Assembly: GCA_023666425.1 (NCBI GenBank)
Contig: JAMPCA010000001.1
Span: 1,158,570-1,222,569 of the forward strand
Reading direction: 5' to 3'
From: Muribaculaceae bacterium
GTDB taxonomy: Bacteria; Bacillota; Clostridia; Lachnospirales; Lachnospiraceae
DNA length: 64,000 nucleotides
The position numbers and the translations under genes are program-made. Below the pieces are notes generated by a model, which saw only the letters and a program-made list of their open reading frames with translations, was not told the origin of the DNA and made no database searches. This document shows positions 50,718 through 58,226 of this stretch, piece by piece (position 1 is the stretch's first letter; every line of letters begins with the position of its first letter).

Positions 50718-51038
50718 CTATTTCTTTGATTTCTTTTTGTTTGTAAACATTGTGCCCCGCATTTTCTCATTCCTCCGCGTTGTGACAGAATCTATCTCTG
50801 GGGCTTCGGAGTCCCCGGAATAGTTTCTCAGGAATGCTATGGTCTTTATTTTACAGTTCTCGCACAGTTTGCCGGAACGAATCAGCGTACCACAATTTTT
50901 ACACGGAAACATAACACCCGGACAGTCCGCAAAATCAGGAATTTCTTTATCCCGTTCCAGCCAGCACCGCTGGCATATGGGACTGTCCGGAAAGTTATGA
51001 AAAAGCTGGCCGCATTTGCTACAAGTTCGTACTTCCAT
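50718..51038 (-). CDS. Zinc-ribbon protein linked to flagellar genes (YvyF/TIGR03826-like)
   Basis: 106 residues. The N-terminal ribbon CSKCGQLFHNFPDSPICQRC is followed by a second pair, FPCKNCGTLIRSGKLCENC. The C-terminus is basic with several Lys. It resembles the small zinc-ribbon regulator/chaperone near flgM in Bacillus (YvyF), although the second ribbon and placement next to a flagellin are different. Encoded 24 nt after the giant flagellin. Role inferred only from context. Confidence 0.6.
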   Translation of the reverse strand: MEVRTCSKCGQLFHNFPDSPICQRCWLERDKEIPDFADCPGVMFPCKNCGTLIRSGKLCENCKIKTIAFLRNYSGDSEAPEIDSVTTRRNEKMRGTMFTNKKKSKK

Positions 51039-51062
51039 GTATTCCTCCTCTTCTAATTCCGC

Positions 51063-54000
51063 TTATTGAAGCAAATTCAATACGGCCTGTGCCTGTTGAT
51101 TTGTCTGCGCCAGCATGGACTGCCCTGCCTGCTCCAGAATATTGTTTTTGAAAAGACTGACCATTTCCTCTGCCATGTCTGTATCGCGTATACGGGATTC
51201 TGCCGCCTGCGTATTTTCCTCAGTATTTTCATTCGAGCGGATTGCGTGCTCCAGAGCATTCTGCAGAGATCCGTACAAGCTTCTTTTGGCACTCACGTTT
51301 GCCAGCGCCCAGTTGACCATGTCAATCGTATTTCTGCTGTCTCCTTCCGTCAAACAATTCGCGCGCCCCAGCCCGAGAACAGCACTGTTTACGGAGAATC
51401 TCGGTATTGTCAGCCTATTTGGAACATCCCCGCTTTTTTGAATCTGAATAGAATCCTCCCATTTAATGGAATCCCATCGGGTCGGCGGCAATGGCATAGC
51501 ACTGTACGCGCGGAAGATGGAATCCACTGCAACGTTGGGGTTTTCATCGCCCACACGGACTGCGCTCGTATAATCGGTGGCATTGAGGGAAACCGCAGAT
51601 GCGCCAACCATTTCTGAGACTGCCCTGTCCGCATAGGTCTCCCGCGCGAGCTGCGGGCTTCCTGATGTAATGACGGTGATGTTTTCCCCGCCTACCTTAA
51701 TTGTCTTTGTTTCCGTCTGTGTACTGTTAGCATTTCCATTACCATCGTTTGCATAGATTATATGCACATCATATCGATCCATTCCTGCGTGATCCGCCGG
51801 CTTGTATTCTACATAACTGCCGACTGCATTTTTTACATACTGGCCGGAGGTATTATTTTTTACCATCTCGACCTGAATTTGATTCTCATAATCCGTATGG
51901 TCATACTGGTAAGTCAGCCGTTGTGAGCCGTTTCCTGCTGGACTGGTCAGGTTTAGAAAATACTGCTTTTTATTATCTGTATTGTATGGCGTCGTGTAAA
52001 ACATGGCAGCGCGAGACCAGCCATTTTCCTCTCTTGTTTCATGGACATAGAATTTGTTTCCATCGGCAGCATACTGTTGAAAATGATTATCAAAATTAGC
52101 GGTATCAATAATTTTAACCAGTGCCGAAGCAAGATCCGCTCCCGTCGTTACGCCTTTTTCTACCAGCGAAGACACCGAAATTTCCAGTTCCGGATTATTA
52201 GAAGATGAAGCAGACCGGGCGCTCGCATTATATCGAAAGCCTTCTACTTGTTTGTCACCGTCAGTATCATAAACAAATTTAAAACTGTAATGTTTGCTGC
52301 AGGTTCCACAGTTGGAATTAAATCCGCTTCCGATCAGCTCCCAAATACTATAATCCTGACCAAGACCCGAGAAATCAATCATACCGCAGGGAAATGATTT
52401 CTCGACATTATTATTTAGCAGTTCTGTATGTTCCATTGCAGATGTCACGGTTACCCGGTCAGTCATTTTCCCTGCTGCTGACACCTTGTCTGCACCGAGC
52501 AGATCTCTTAAATCCTTTGGCCCTAAATCCAGACCGTCAATCCCAGCCAGTGCCTGCAAAATTTTAGATTGAATCACGGAGTTTTCATAGTTTATCAGGT
52601 TCCGCTCCATCTCTGAAAGAACGGAACTGGCACTCCCCGTATATTGAATGACGTCATTCCCGTTATTCGTATAAGTCAGGCTGACCGAAGAATTTGCAGA
52701 TTGATAATTCATGCCCGGAGCAAAAGTCTGCGTTCTAAGATCAAAATCACGCCCTAAATCAATTTCGTCCTGGAGAGTGATTTTTGTATTCTCGTATGCC
52801 AGTCGGACGTCCGTTACATTCGGAAAATTGTTTGTGTTGTCCGCTGTCGTCTGGTAATGGGAAACCACGCTCTCGTGCGTAATTTCAACCCCGTCCAGAC
52901 CATCAATGACCGAATCGATACTTGTGATATCAGACAGCCTGAAATCAAAAGAGATTTTCGTGTCATTGACTCCGTCTGAATCGGAATAGGTATACTTGAT
53001 AGAATCGTTGATGTCCGTTCCGTGATCCCATGAGTGGATTCCCATGTCGCTCCACAGCTTTTTGGAGCCGGTAATATCGTTTCCGTCACCGTCCTGCAGC
53101 CACATTCCATCTGTATCTGCCCGAAGAACAAAGCTTTTTCCGGCTGCCGCCATCTGTGCGGCGGGGTTTGACAATCTTACTCTCAATCCGCCGATATCTG
53201 CTTCCACTGCCTGCACATCACTGCTTCCTGCATATGTGGCGTACACGTTAATCTTTTTCTCATCATGCGCGCTGTTGATAGCCTCAATCAGTCCAGGCAG
53301 CCCCTGATATGCGTTTTTCACTTCAAAAGTTATTTCTGCCCCATGATAACTGGCAATCCACGCGCCATTGATATAGGCAGAATCGGTTATTGCCTCGCCT
53401 GATTTGTTCTTAATCTCCTGCCACGGAACCTCTTCGCCGTCAATTTGCAAGCCGACGCTGCTCGCACTAATATCAAAGCTTCTCGTTATGCGGGGCACCT
53501 CATCTCCCTCCCTGGCAGAAATCGTCAGCATTCTGTTCTGACTATCCAGGTAAACCCATGTTCCCTCATGGAATTTCTGCTGTGTACCATCTGTGTAGAC
53601 CATGTTGGAATCAATCTCTGTCCATGGAATCCGGCTGTCATTGAACACAATACCGCCGTAGGTCACGTCGCCAGTTGCATCATCATAGGTAGCATTAAAG
53701 ATTTTTAAATCCATCGGTGCTCTGTCCAAATCCTCGATAATAAAATCGCCGATATCGTTCGGAGCCTGATTGTCTCTGGAGAAAATTCGAATATCGTTAA
53801 ATTCTGCGGTCTCATTGATCCGGTCGATTTCGGTCTTTAAATGCTGTACTTCGGCATCGATTGCCTCTCTGTCAGATCTTGACAGTGTACCATTTGCACC
53901 ATATACAGACAGTTCGTTCATCCGCTGGAGAATCGCCTGCACCTCCCCCATGGCTCCATCGCCGATCTGCAGCCATGATACGCCGTCCTGCATATTTTCT

Positions 54001-54188
54001 GTTCCGCGGTCGAGCCCCCGTATCTGCTTTCTCATTTTCTCCGAGATGGACAGACCTGCCGCATCATCTGCAGCCCGGTTGATTCGAAATCCGCTGGAGA
54101 GTTTCTCTGCTGCCTTCTTCTTGTCCAGACTTATCCTCTTGTACTGACGCTGCGCGTTTACCGCCTGCAAATTATGTGTAATTACCAT
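51063..54188 (-). CDS. Giant flagellin (1041 residues)
   Basis: Start ATG 54186-54188 behind GGAGAGGAG; MVITHNLQAVNAQRQYKRIS is a typical flagellin N-terminus. N-terminal D0/D1 to about 145 (LSSGFRINRAADDAAGLSIS, MNELSVYGANGTLSRSD). C-terminal D1/D0 from about 960 (RIRDTDMAEEMVSLFKNNIL, then GQSMLAQTNQQAQAVLNLLQ). About 800 residues of inserted surface domain are acidic, Asp/Asn/Thr-rich and beta-rich. Cysteines, rare in flagellins, occur in FPCGMID and SNCGTCSKHY. No HExxH protease motif was found. Sigma-28-like promoter upstream. Probably forms a thick or glycosylated filament sheath, or is a minor flagellin. Confidence 0.93.
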   Translation of the reverse strand: MVITHNLQAVNAQRQYKRISLDKKKAAEKLSSGFRINRAADDAAGLSISEKMRKQIRGLDRGTENMQDGVSWLQIGDGAMGEVQAILQRMNELSVYGANGTLSRSDREAIDAEVQHLKTEIDRINETAEFNDIRIFSRDNQAPNDIGDFIIEDLDRAPMDLKIFNATYDDATGDVTYGGIVFNDSRIPWTEIDSNMVYTDGTQQKFHEGTWVYLDSQNRMLTISAREGDEVPRITRSFDISASSVGLQIDGEEVPWQEIKNKSGEAITDSAYINGAWIASYHGAEITFEVKNAYQGLPGLIEAINSAHDEKKINVYATYAGSSDVQAVEADIGGLRVRLSNPAAQMAAAGKSFVLRADTDGMWLQDGDGNDITGSKKLWSDMGIHSWDHGTDINDSIKYTYSDSDGVNDTKISFDFRLSDITSIDSVIDGLDGVEITHESVVSHYQTTADNTNNFPNVTDVRLAYENTKITLQDEIDLGRDFDLRTQTFAPGMNYQSANSSVSLTYTNNGNDVIQYTGSASSVLSEMERNLINYENSVIQSKILQALAGIDGLDLGPKDLRDLLGADKVSAAGKMTDRVTVTSAMEHTELLNNNVEKSFPCGMIDFSGLGQDYSIWELIGSGFNSNCGTCSKHYSFKFVYDTDGDKQVEGFRYNASARSASSSNNPELEISVSSLVEKGVTTGADLASALVKIIDTANFDNHFQQYAADGNKFYVHETREENGWSRAAMFYTTPYNTDNKKQYFLNLTSPAGNGSQRLTYQYDHTDYENQIQVEMVKNNTSGQYVKNAVGSYVEYKPADHAGMDRYDVHIIYANDGNGNANSTQTETKTIKVGGENITVITSGSPQLARETYADRAVSEMVGASAVSLNATDYTSAVRVGDENPNVAVDSIFRAYSAMPLPPTRWDSIKWEDSIQIQKSGDVPNRLTIPRFSVNSAVLGLGRANCLTEGDSRNTIDMVNWALANVSAKRSLYGSLQNALEHAIRSNENTEENTQAAESRIRDTDMAEEMVSLFKNNILEQAGQSMLAQTNQQAQAVLNLLQ

Positions 54189-54238
54189 GATATCTCCTCT
54201 CCATGCAAAACTTTTGTTAGCTACATATCGTATCATTT

Positions 54239-54265
54239 ATATCGTCATAATGCAACCGATAATTA
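54239..54265 (-). promoter_or_regulatory. Sigma-28-like promoter of the giant flagellin
   Basis: Minus strand: TAAT (54262-54265), 15 nt, GACGATAT (54239-54246), against TAAA-N15-GCCGATAA. It lies about 50 nt before the start codon. Spacing is exact; three bases differ. Confidence 0.55.
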
Positions 54266-54373
54266 ACCTCTTTACAACAAATATGCTACATATTGTATCG
54301 AATTATACCTAAATTCAAAATATACTAAGGGTACTATGTTTGATTTGTCTTTATGAAATGGGGGGATTATTCT

Positions 54374-54814
54374 ATGGATAATAAGAGGCTGGCCTCAAAG
54401 CTGCGGGCTCTTCGCAAAGCCCATCAGTACACGCAGGACTACGTTGCTTCTTTCCTCGGTGTCGTCCGGCAGACTTACTCCCACTATGAAACCGGACTTC
54501 GAACGCCAAGCTATGAGGCGCTGTATAAGCTGGCAGGGCTCTACAATGTCTCCGTGGAGGATTTGATGCATCTGGCAGTGGAGCTGGACAAAAATGAATA
54601 CTACGATGCACCCCGCCCGACCCAGTCCAGTCAGGAGCTGGCAGGATACCTGGACTTTTTAAACGACCCGAAAAACCGGAAAAAGTATCAGTTTCACACG
54701 AAGCGGGAAAAGGAGCTGCTCTACTATTTTTCACAGCTTCCGGAAATTGAGCAGGAAGAAATGATTGCAATCGCGAGAATAAAGCTGCAAAAAATCCACC
54801 AAAACGTTCTCTGA
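54374..54814 (+). CDS. XRE-family transcriptional regulator
   Basis: 146 residues from ATG 54374 (MDNKRLASKLRALRKAHQYT). Helix-turn-helix QDYVASFLGVVRQTYSHYET; LYKLAGLYNVSVEDLMHLAV completes the Cro/C1 domain (about 8-65). The C-terminal part ends with IEQEEMIAIARIKLQKIHQN. Divergent from the giant flagellin gene, so it may regulate it. A 69-bp copy of its 3' end is found at 57250-57318. Confidence 0.85.
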   Translation: MDNKRLASKLRALRKAHQYTQDYVASFLGVVRQTYSHYETGLRTPSYEALYKLAGLYNVSVEDLMHLAVELDKNEYYDAPRPTQSSQELAGYLDFLNDPKNRKKYQFHTKREKELLYYFSQLPEIEQEEMIAIARIKLQKIHQNVL

Positions 54815-54926
54815 CAAAGGGCAGGCAAAAATCTGATATGCTGGAGCTTTTACCACGAAAACGGCTTGTTGATATATTTTTTAGGGCGTATAATAGAATT
54901 ATATTTCATAACAAAGGAGTGATTTT

Positions 54927-55193
54927 ATGGCTGACATATTAACGTGGGAGCAGATTCAGGAAAAGTACCCTGACCAATGGGTCGGACTTGTAGATGTTGA
55001 ATATATGGATAATGACGGGGTATCGGTTGCGTCTGCTGTCGTAAAATATGCAGACAAAGCAAACTCTGAGCTTACAAGAATGGTGCTGGACGGCGAGATC
55101 ATATCCCGTCACACCAATCCTGCTGCTTACAGTCAGGATTGGTGGGGAGCTCCATCATCTAAAAATTATCTTAGAAATTATCTTAGAAAATAA
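54927..55193 (+). CDS. Small hypothetical protein, 88 residues
   Basis: ATG behind AAAGGAG. LTWEQIQEKYPDQWVGLVDV, then EYMDNDGVSVASAVVKYADK. This is a pattern seen in small clostridial proteins predicted to accompany retropepsin-like or toxin-antitoxin genes, but I cannot name a family with confidence. The C-terminus SSKNYLRNYLRK is encoded by a 12-bp tandem duplication that belongs to a larger repeat (55153-55335). No partner gene is evident. Confidence 0.6.
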   Translation: MADILTWEQIQEKYPDQWVGLVDVEYMDNDGVSVASAVVKYADKANSELTRMVLDGEIISRHTNPAAYSQDWWGAPSSKNYLRNYLRK

Positions 55194-55335
55194 TTTTTAT
55201 CCGTTTAGATAATCGCCCAGCGCCTCTTTTTCCGCGTTTTTACGCACTTTTTGGATAATCTATATCTTTTGCAGAGTGCCTTCATCATCTAAATTATTAT
55301 CTAAGAAAATTATTTTAAGATCCATTTAGATAATC
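55153..55335. repeat. Imperfect direct repeat spanning the end of the 88-residue gene and the AlbA_2 gene
   Basis: 55153-55215 and 55285-55335 share TCATCTAAA, a TTATC-TTAGAAAATTATTT core and TTTAGATAATCG. The right copy encodes the C-terminus (RRLSKWILK) of the AlbA_2 protein on the minus strand. The left copy reads RLSKRIK in that frame. It may be the remnant of a second AlbA_2-type gene end. Confidence 0.5.
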
Positions 55336-57007
55336 GACGATTGGTTCCATCCCGGTCAATAACACCCTTTTTATGCATAGAGTGTAGCATATTTCTTATT
55401 TTATCCTCCTTCTGCTTCTCGTTCATGCTATCTGGCAATTTGCTCAGCAACAAGCACCTGATATCCCCCTTGGACGCACTTCCAAATTGTTTTAAATAAT
55501 TAACAATCAAATCCATGTAATATGCATCGTCCATGCCTTTATTCTTTGTGTACTGTGCCTTTTTATCTAACTGTTCAGCAACATTGGCAGACACATAGAT
55601 ATTCGGCAGTTTCCCTTCAATTACATTTAGCTTCCTGAGATGCCTGACCGCCTCGTTACTAATTTTTTGATGTTTTTGAACACAATCCAGCAAATACACC
55701 GTATTAGTGTCAAACTCCGGATTATCAAACAATATATGTGTATATGCTTCATCAATAATTTTTCCGTAAACCATCACTTTCACACATCTGTTCTCCGAAA
55801 AATCATAATCCGGCATAGGGAAATACCGCTCCTTTAAAATCTTATATACCCTCCGAATCCCCATTGTCTGTGTGTCAATCATATTAAAATTCATCATAGA
55901 ATCTGCCAAAAGGCGATTCCGTTTGTATGGCGGATTGTAGGTCGGATTTAATACCGGCTCAATCCCACCCGGCAAAAACGTTCCCGGATTGGCAAACATA
56001 ATCTTATCCTCAAATTCATTGAGATAAACCCTGCCCCCGATTGTATAGTCCATGTGGGCAATACAGTTATTCAGTAACTCTCGCAAAAGCCACATATCAT
56101 ATTGTTTTACCTCAACCGGAAACAAGGTGAGCTGATTCGGCATATATCGGTAAGTCAGATTTCGAATTTTCTCAAAAATACGATCGCTCAAGGTAATAAA
56201 AGGGATCTTAAAAATTTCATAATCCTTTATCTCTTCTTTAGAGTTATAAACTCTCCATGCAGCGTCTGGCGCCGATGCAAACATATAATCATAGTCCTCA
56301 TTCCCCAGAAGTACCATGGCCGCATTGGTAATTTGTCCTCCCTGTATCAATTTCAATTTCGTCAGAAACTGCTCATCCGTCATATTTTCAACTTCTTCCG
56401 CAATATGCGGACGATTCATTTTCTCAACATATTTACAACGAGCAAGTTTGATTGCTTCCTTATCCAAATGTTCTATCGTTGCTCCTTGTAAAATCTGTTT
56501 TGACCAGTCTCTATTCTCCTGCCCTCTGATCCTATCCAGTTCGTTAATTGATAGTGCCGATATCGATTCTCCATTTCTTCCGTAGAAATGATTATACCAT
56601 CCCACCGGAATACCTGTAGGAGCTGCCGGTATCTGAAACAACACTACTCTTTTCCTCTCACCGTTTATTTCCGGGTAAACCTCATATATCTCAATAAAAG
56701 AAATTCCGTCTGTAGTTCCCATTGTAATCTCATGTTTTAAAGATGCCAATCCCTTGGAATTCCTATAATCCGAACCGACAATTATCTTCCCTTTATTGCG
56801 TACACCAAACACAAGCCACCCAAACTGCAACCCTCTCAAATTGGCTTCATTGCTGATTGCCGAAAAATACTGTCCTATCTTATTTTTATCATAATCATTA
56901 CCAGCTTCTTTAAACTCTACTACTTCATATTCCCAGTCCTTGATCAGTTTGTCTAAAATATCCAGTAATTCCATTTCTGAAATTGAACTCATCACATTTA
57001 ATGCCAT
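55310..57007 (-). CDS. Schlafen AlbA_2-domain ATP-binding protein with HATPase-like region
   Basis: 565 residues. N-terminal AlbA_2 domain (about 15-150): VEFKEAGNDYDKNKIGQYFS, GWLVFGVRNKGKIIVGSDY. Central GHKL-like ATPase: LLRELLNNCIAHMDYTIGGR (N and D box), MFANPGTFLPGG (G box), NRLLADSMMNFNMIDTQTMG. C-terminal winged helix (GSASKGDIRCLLLSKL). Such proteins are annotated as transcriptional regulators or ATP-binding proteins, and some occur in defence loci. AT-richer than neighbours and flanked by duplicated gene ends, which suggests that it arrived by transfer. Confidence 0.85.
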   Translation of the reverse strand: MALNVMSSISEMELLDILDKLIKDWEYEVVEFKEAGNDYDKNKIGQYFSAISNEANLRGLQFGWLVFGVRNKGKIIVGSDYRNSKGLASLKHEITMGTTDGISFIEIYEVYPEINGERKRVVLFQIPAAPTGIPVGWYNHFYGRNGESISALSINELDRIRGQENRDWSKQILQGATIEHLDKEAIKLARCKYVEKMNRPHIAEEVENMTDEQFLTKLKLIQGGQITNAAMVLLGNEDYDYMFASAPDAAWRVYNSKEEIKDYEIFKIPFITLSDRIFEKIRNLTYRYMPNQLTLFPVEVKQYDMWLLRELLNNCIAHMDYTIGGRVYLNEFEDKIMFANPGTFLPGGIEPVLNPTYNPPYKRNRLLADSMMNFNMIDTQTMGIRRVYKILKERYFPMPDYDFSENRCVKVMVYGKIIDEAYTHILFDNPEFDTNTVYLLDCVQKHQKISNEAVRHLRKLNVIEGKLPNIYVSANVAEQLDKKAQYTKNKGMDDAYYMDLIVNYLKQFGSASKGDIRCLLLSKLPDSMNEKQKEDKIRNMLHSMHKKGVIDRDGTNRRLSKWILK

Positions 57008-57249
57008 ATCCTGCTCCTTATTTCTCCATAATTACAATCATTTCCAAAACGTAATCTTGCTCCTGATGCACCGGCATAATATAAAAATCTTTAATTTTCA
57101 CCGAATATATCCGCTGAAATATCAATCATAATAATTGCCTCCGCTTCAAGACCTTTACTGTCCGTAGTATTTGTAATACATATATTATACTATATATGGA
57201 CGCGGAAAGGTAGTTAAAATGCTGATTTAATCAGCGTTTCCCCAGATTA

Positions 57250-57318
57250 ATTGAGCAGGAGGAAATGATTGCAATAGCGAGAATAAAGCTGCAAAAAATC
57301 CACCAAAGTGTTCTCTGA
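57250..57318 (+). pseudogene. Remnant: 3' end of an XRE-regulator gene
   Basis: 69 bp, 65 identical to the end of the regulator gene (54746-54814 region). It encodes IEQEEMIAIARIKLQKIHQS-VL and a stop; two of the four differences are silent. No start or upstream part is present. The 57008-57423 stretch otherwise contains the promoter side of the AlbA_2 gene, a second short remnant and a hairpin. Confidence 0.85.
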
Positions 57319-57331
57319 CGGACAAAACACA

Positions 57332-57352
57332 ATCATCAAGTATATCAACTGA
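57332..57352 (+). pseudogene. Remnant: 3' end of a GH18-type gene
   Basis: ATC ATC AAG TAT ATC AAC TGA encodes IIKYIN-stop. The GH18 gene ends VIKYIN-stop with near-identical DNA (50663-50683). It directly follows the XRE remnant, so two gene tails from this same region lie side by side. Confidence 0.55.
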
Positions 57353-57367
57353 GAAGTATATTCGGAT

Positions 57368-57423
57368 AAACCCCTGCATAGATTGAAATAACAGCTTTTA
57401 TTTTCAATCTATCAGGGGTTTTT
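57368..57423 (+). promoter_or_regulatory. Hairpin abutting the amidase start codon; may hide its ribosome-binding site
   Basis: CCCCTG (57371-57376) plus GATTGAAA pairs with TTTCAATC plus CAGGGG (57413-57418), followed by TTTTT and then ATG. It is shaped like an intrinsic terminator. Yet AGGGG in its 3' arm, five nt before the ATG, is the only Shine-Dalgarno-like sequence for the amidase. Confidence 0.7.
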
Positions 57424-58218
57424 ATGAAGAAAAAATTCGAGATTTTTATGGTTGCCTGCTTGTTTGTAAGCTCTTTCCTCCTGGCCCGCGCAGGGGCGGC
57501 GCTGGTGGCCAGCCGCTCCAGCGACAAGCCGTGCATTGTGCTGGATGCAGGTCATGGGGGCGCAGACCCCGGCAAGGTCGGGGGAGATGATATTCTGGAG
57601 AAGGATCTGAACCTCCAAATTGTATTTAAGCTGAAAACGCTCTTTGAAAACAAGGGCTTTGAAGTGGTGCTGACCCGCACCGATGACAAGGCGCTGGTGT
57701 CCGACAACACCAAGGCGCTCAAGGTAGAGGACATGCGCAACCGGGTGGCGCTCATTGAAAAGGCCAATCCGATTATGACCATCAGCATCCACCAGAACAG
57801 CTATACGGATCCCGCGATCTCCGGACCGCAGGTCTTTTTCTACGACCAGTCTCCGGAGGGTGAGCAGATTGCCGCAACGATTCAGGCAGCTTTAAATGAG
57901 CAGCTGGATCCGCCAAAGCAACGGGTATCCAAATCGAACGACGACTATTACATACTCAAAAAAACTCCAAGTCCCACGGTAATCGTAGAGTGCGGTTTCC
58001 TCAGTAATCCGGAAGAAGCCGCCAAACTGACCGACGAGGCTTACCAGAATAAACTGGCCCGGGCGGTCTATAGCGGCGTCTGCACCTATCTTTCTGAAAA
58101 CGGCGGCGCCGGACTCGTTCCCTCTACAGAAAACGGCGGCGCCGGACTCGTTCCCTCTACAGAAAATACGGCTCCCGACACGGAGACTCTCCCGGAGAGC
58201 TCCGGCACGGAAGCCTGA
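57424..58218 (+). CDS. N-acetylmuramoyl-L-alanine amidase (Amidase_3, CwlD-like)
   Basis: 264 residues. Signal peptide or anchor at 1-30 (MVACLFVSSFLLARAGAALV). Amidase_3 domain: IVLDAGHGGADPGKVGGDDI (zinc His and Glu side), DMRNRVALIEKANPIMTISI, then IHQNSYTDPAISGPQVFFY, and VIVECGFLSNPEEAAKLTDE (catalytic Glu, about 178). Cleaves the amide bond between muramic acid and L-alanine; CwlD-type members act in spore cortex formation. The C-terminus carries a duplicated Gly/Pro-rich 11-residue repeat. No free ribosome-binding site, see the hairpin just upstream. Confidence 0.92.
   Translation: MKKKFEIFMVACLFVSSFLLARAGAALVASRSSDKPCIVLDAGHGGADPGKVGGDDILEKDLNLQIVFKLKTLFENKGFEVVLTRTDDKALVSDNTKALKVEDMRNRVALIEKANPIMTISIHQNSYTDPAISGPQVFFYDQSPEGEQIAATIQAALNEQLDPPKQRVSKSNDDYYILKKTPSPTVIVECGFLSNPEEAAKLTDEAYQNKLARAVYSGVCTYLSENGGAGLVPSTENGGAGLVPSTENTAPDTETLPESSGTEA
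58096..58161 (+). repeat. Two perfect 33-bp tandem repeats in the amidase gene
   Basis: 58096-58128 and 58129-58161 are identical and encode ENGGAGLVPST twice; the next codons start a third ENT. Slippage here would change the length of the C-terminal tail in steps of 11 residues without a frameshift. Confidence 0.92.
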
Positions 58219-58226
58219 CACACTGT

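Noticed and set aside
51063-54188. Flagellinolysin (protease-bearing flagellin)
   Set aside because: No HExxH zinc-protease motif in the giant flagellin insert; YVHETREENG does not fit.
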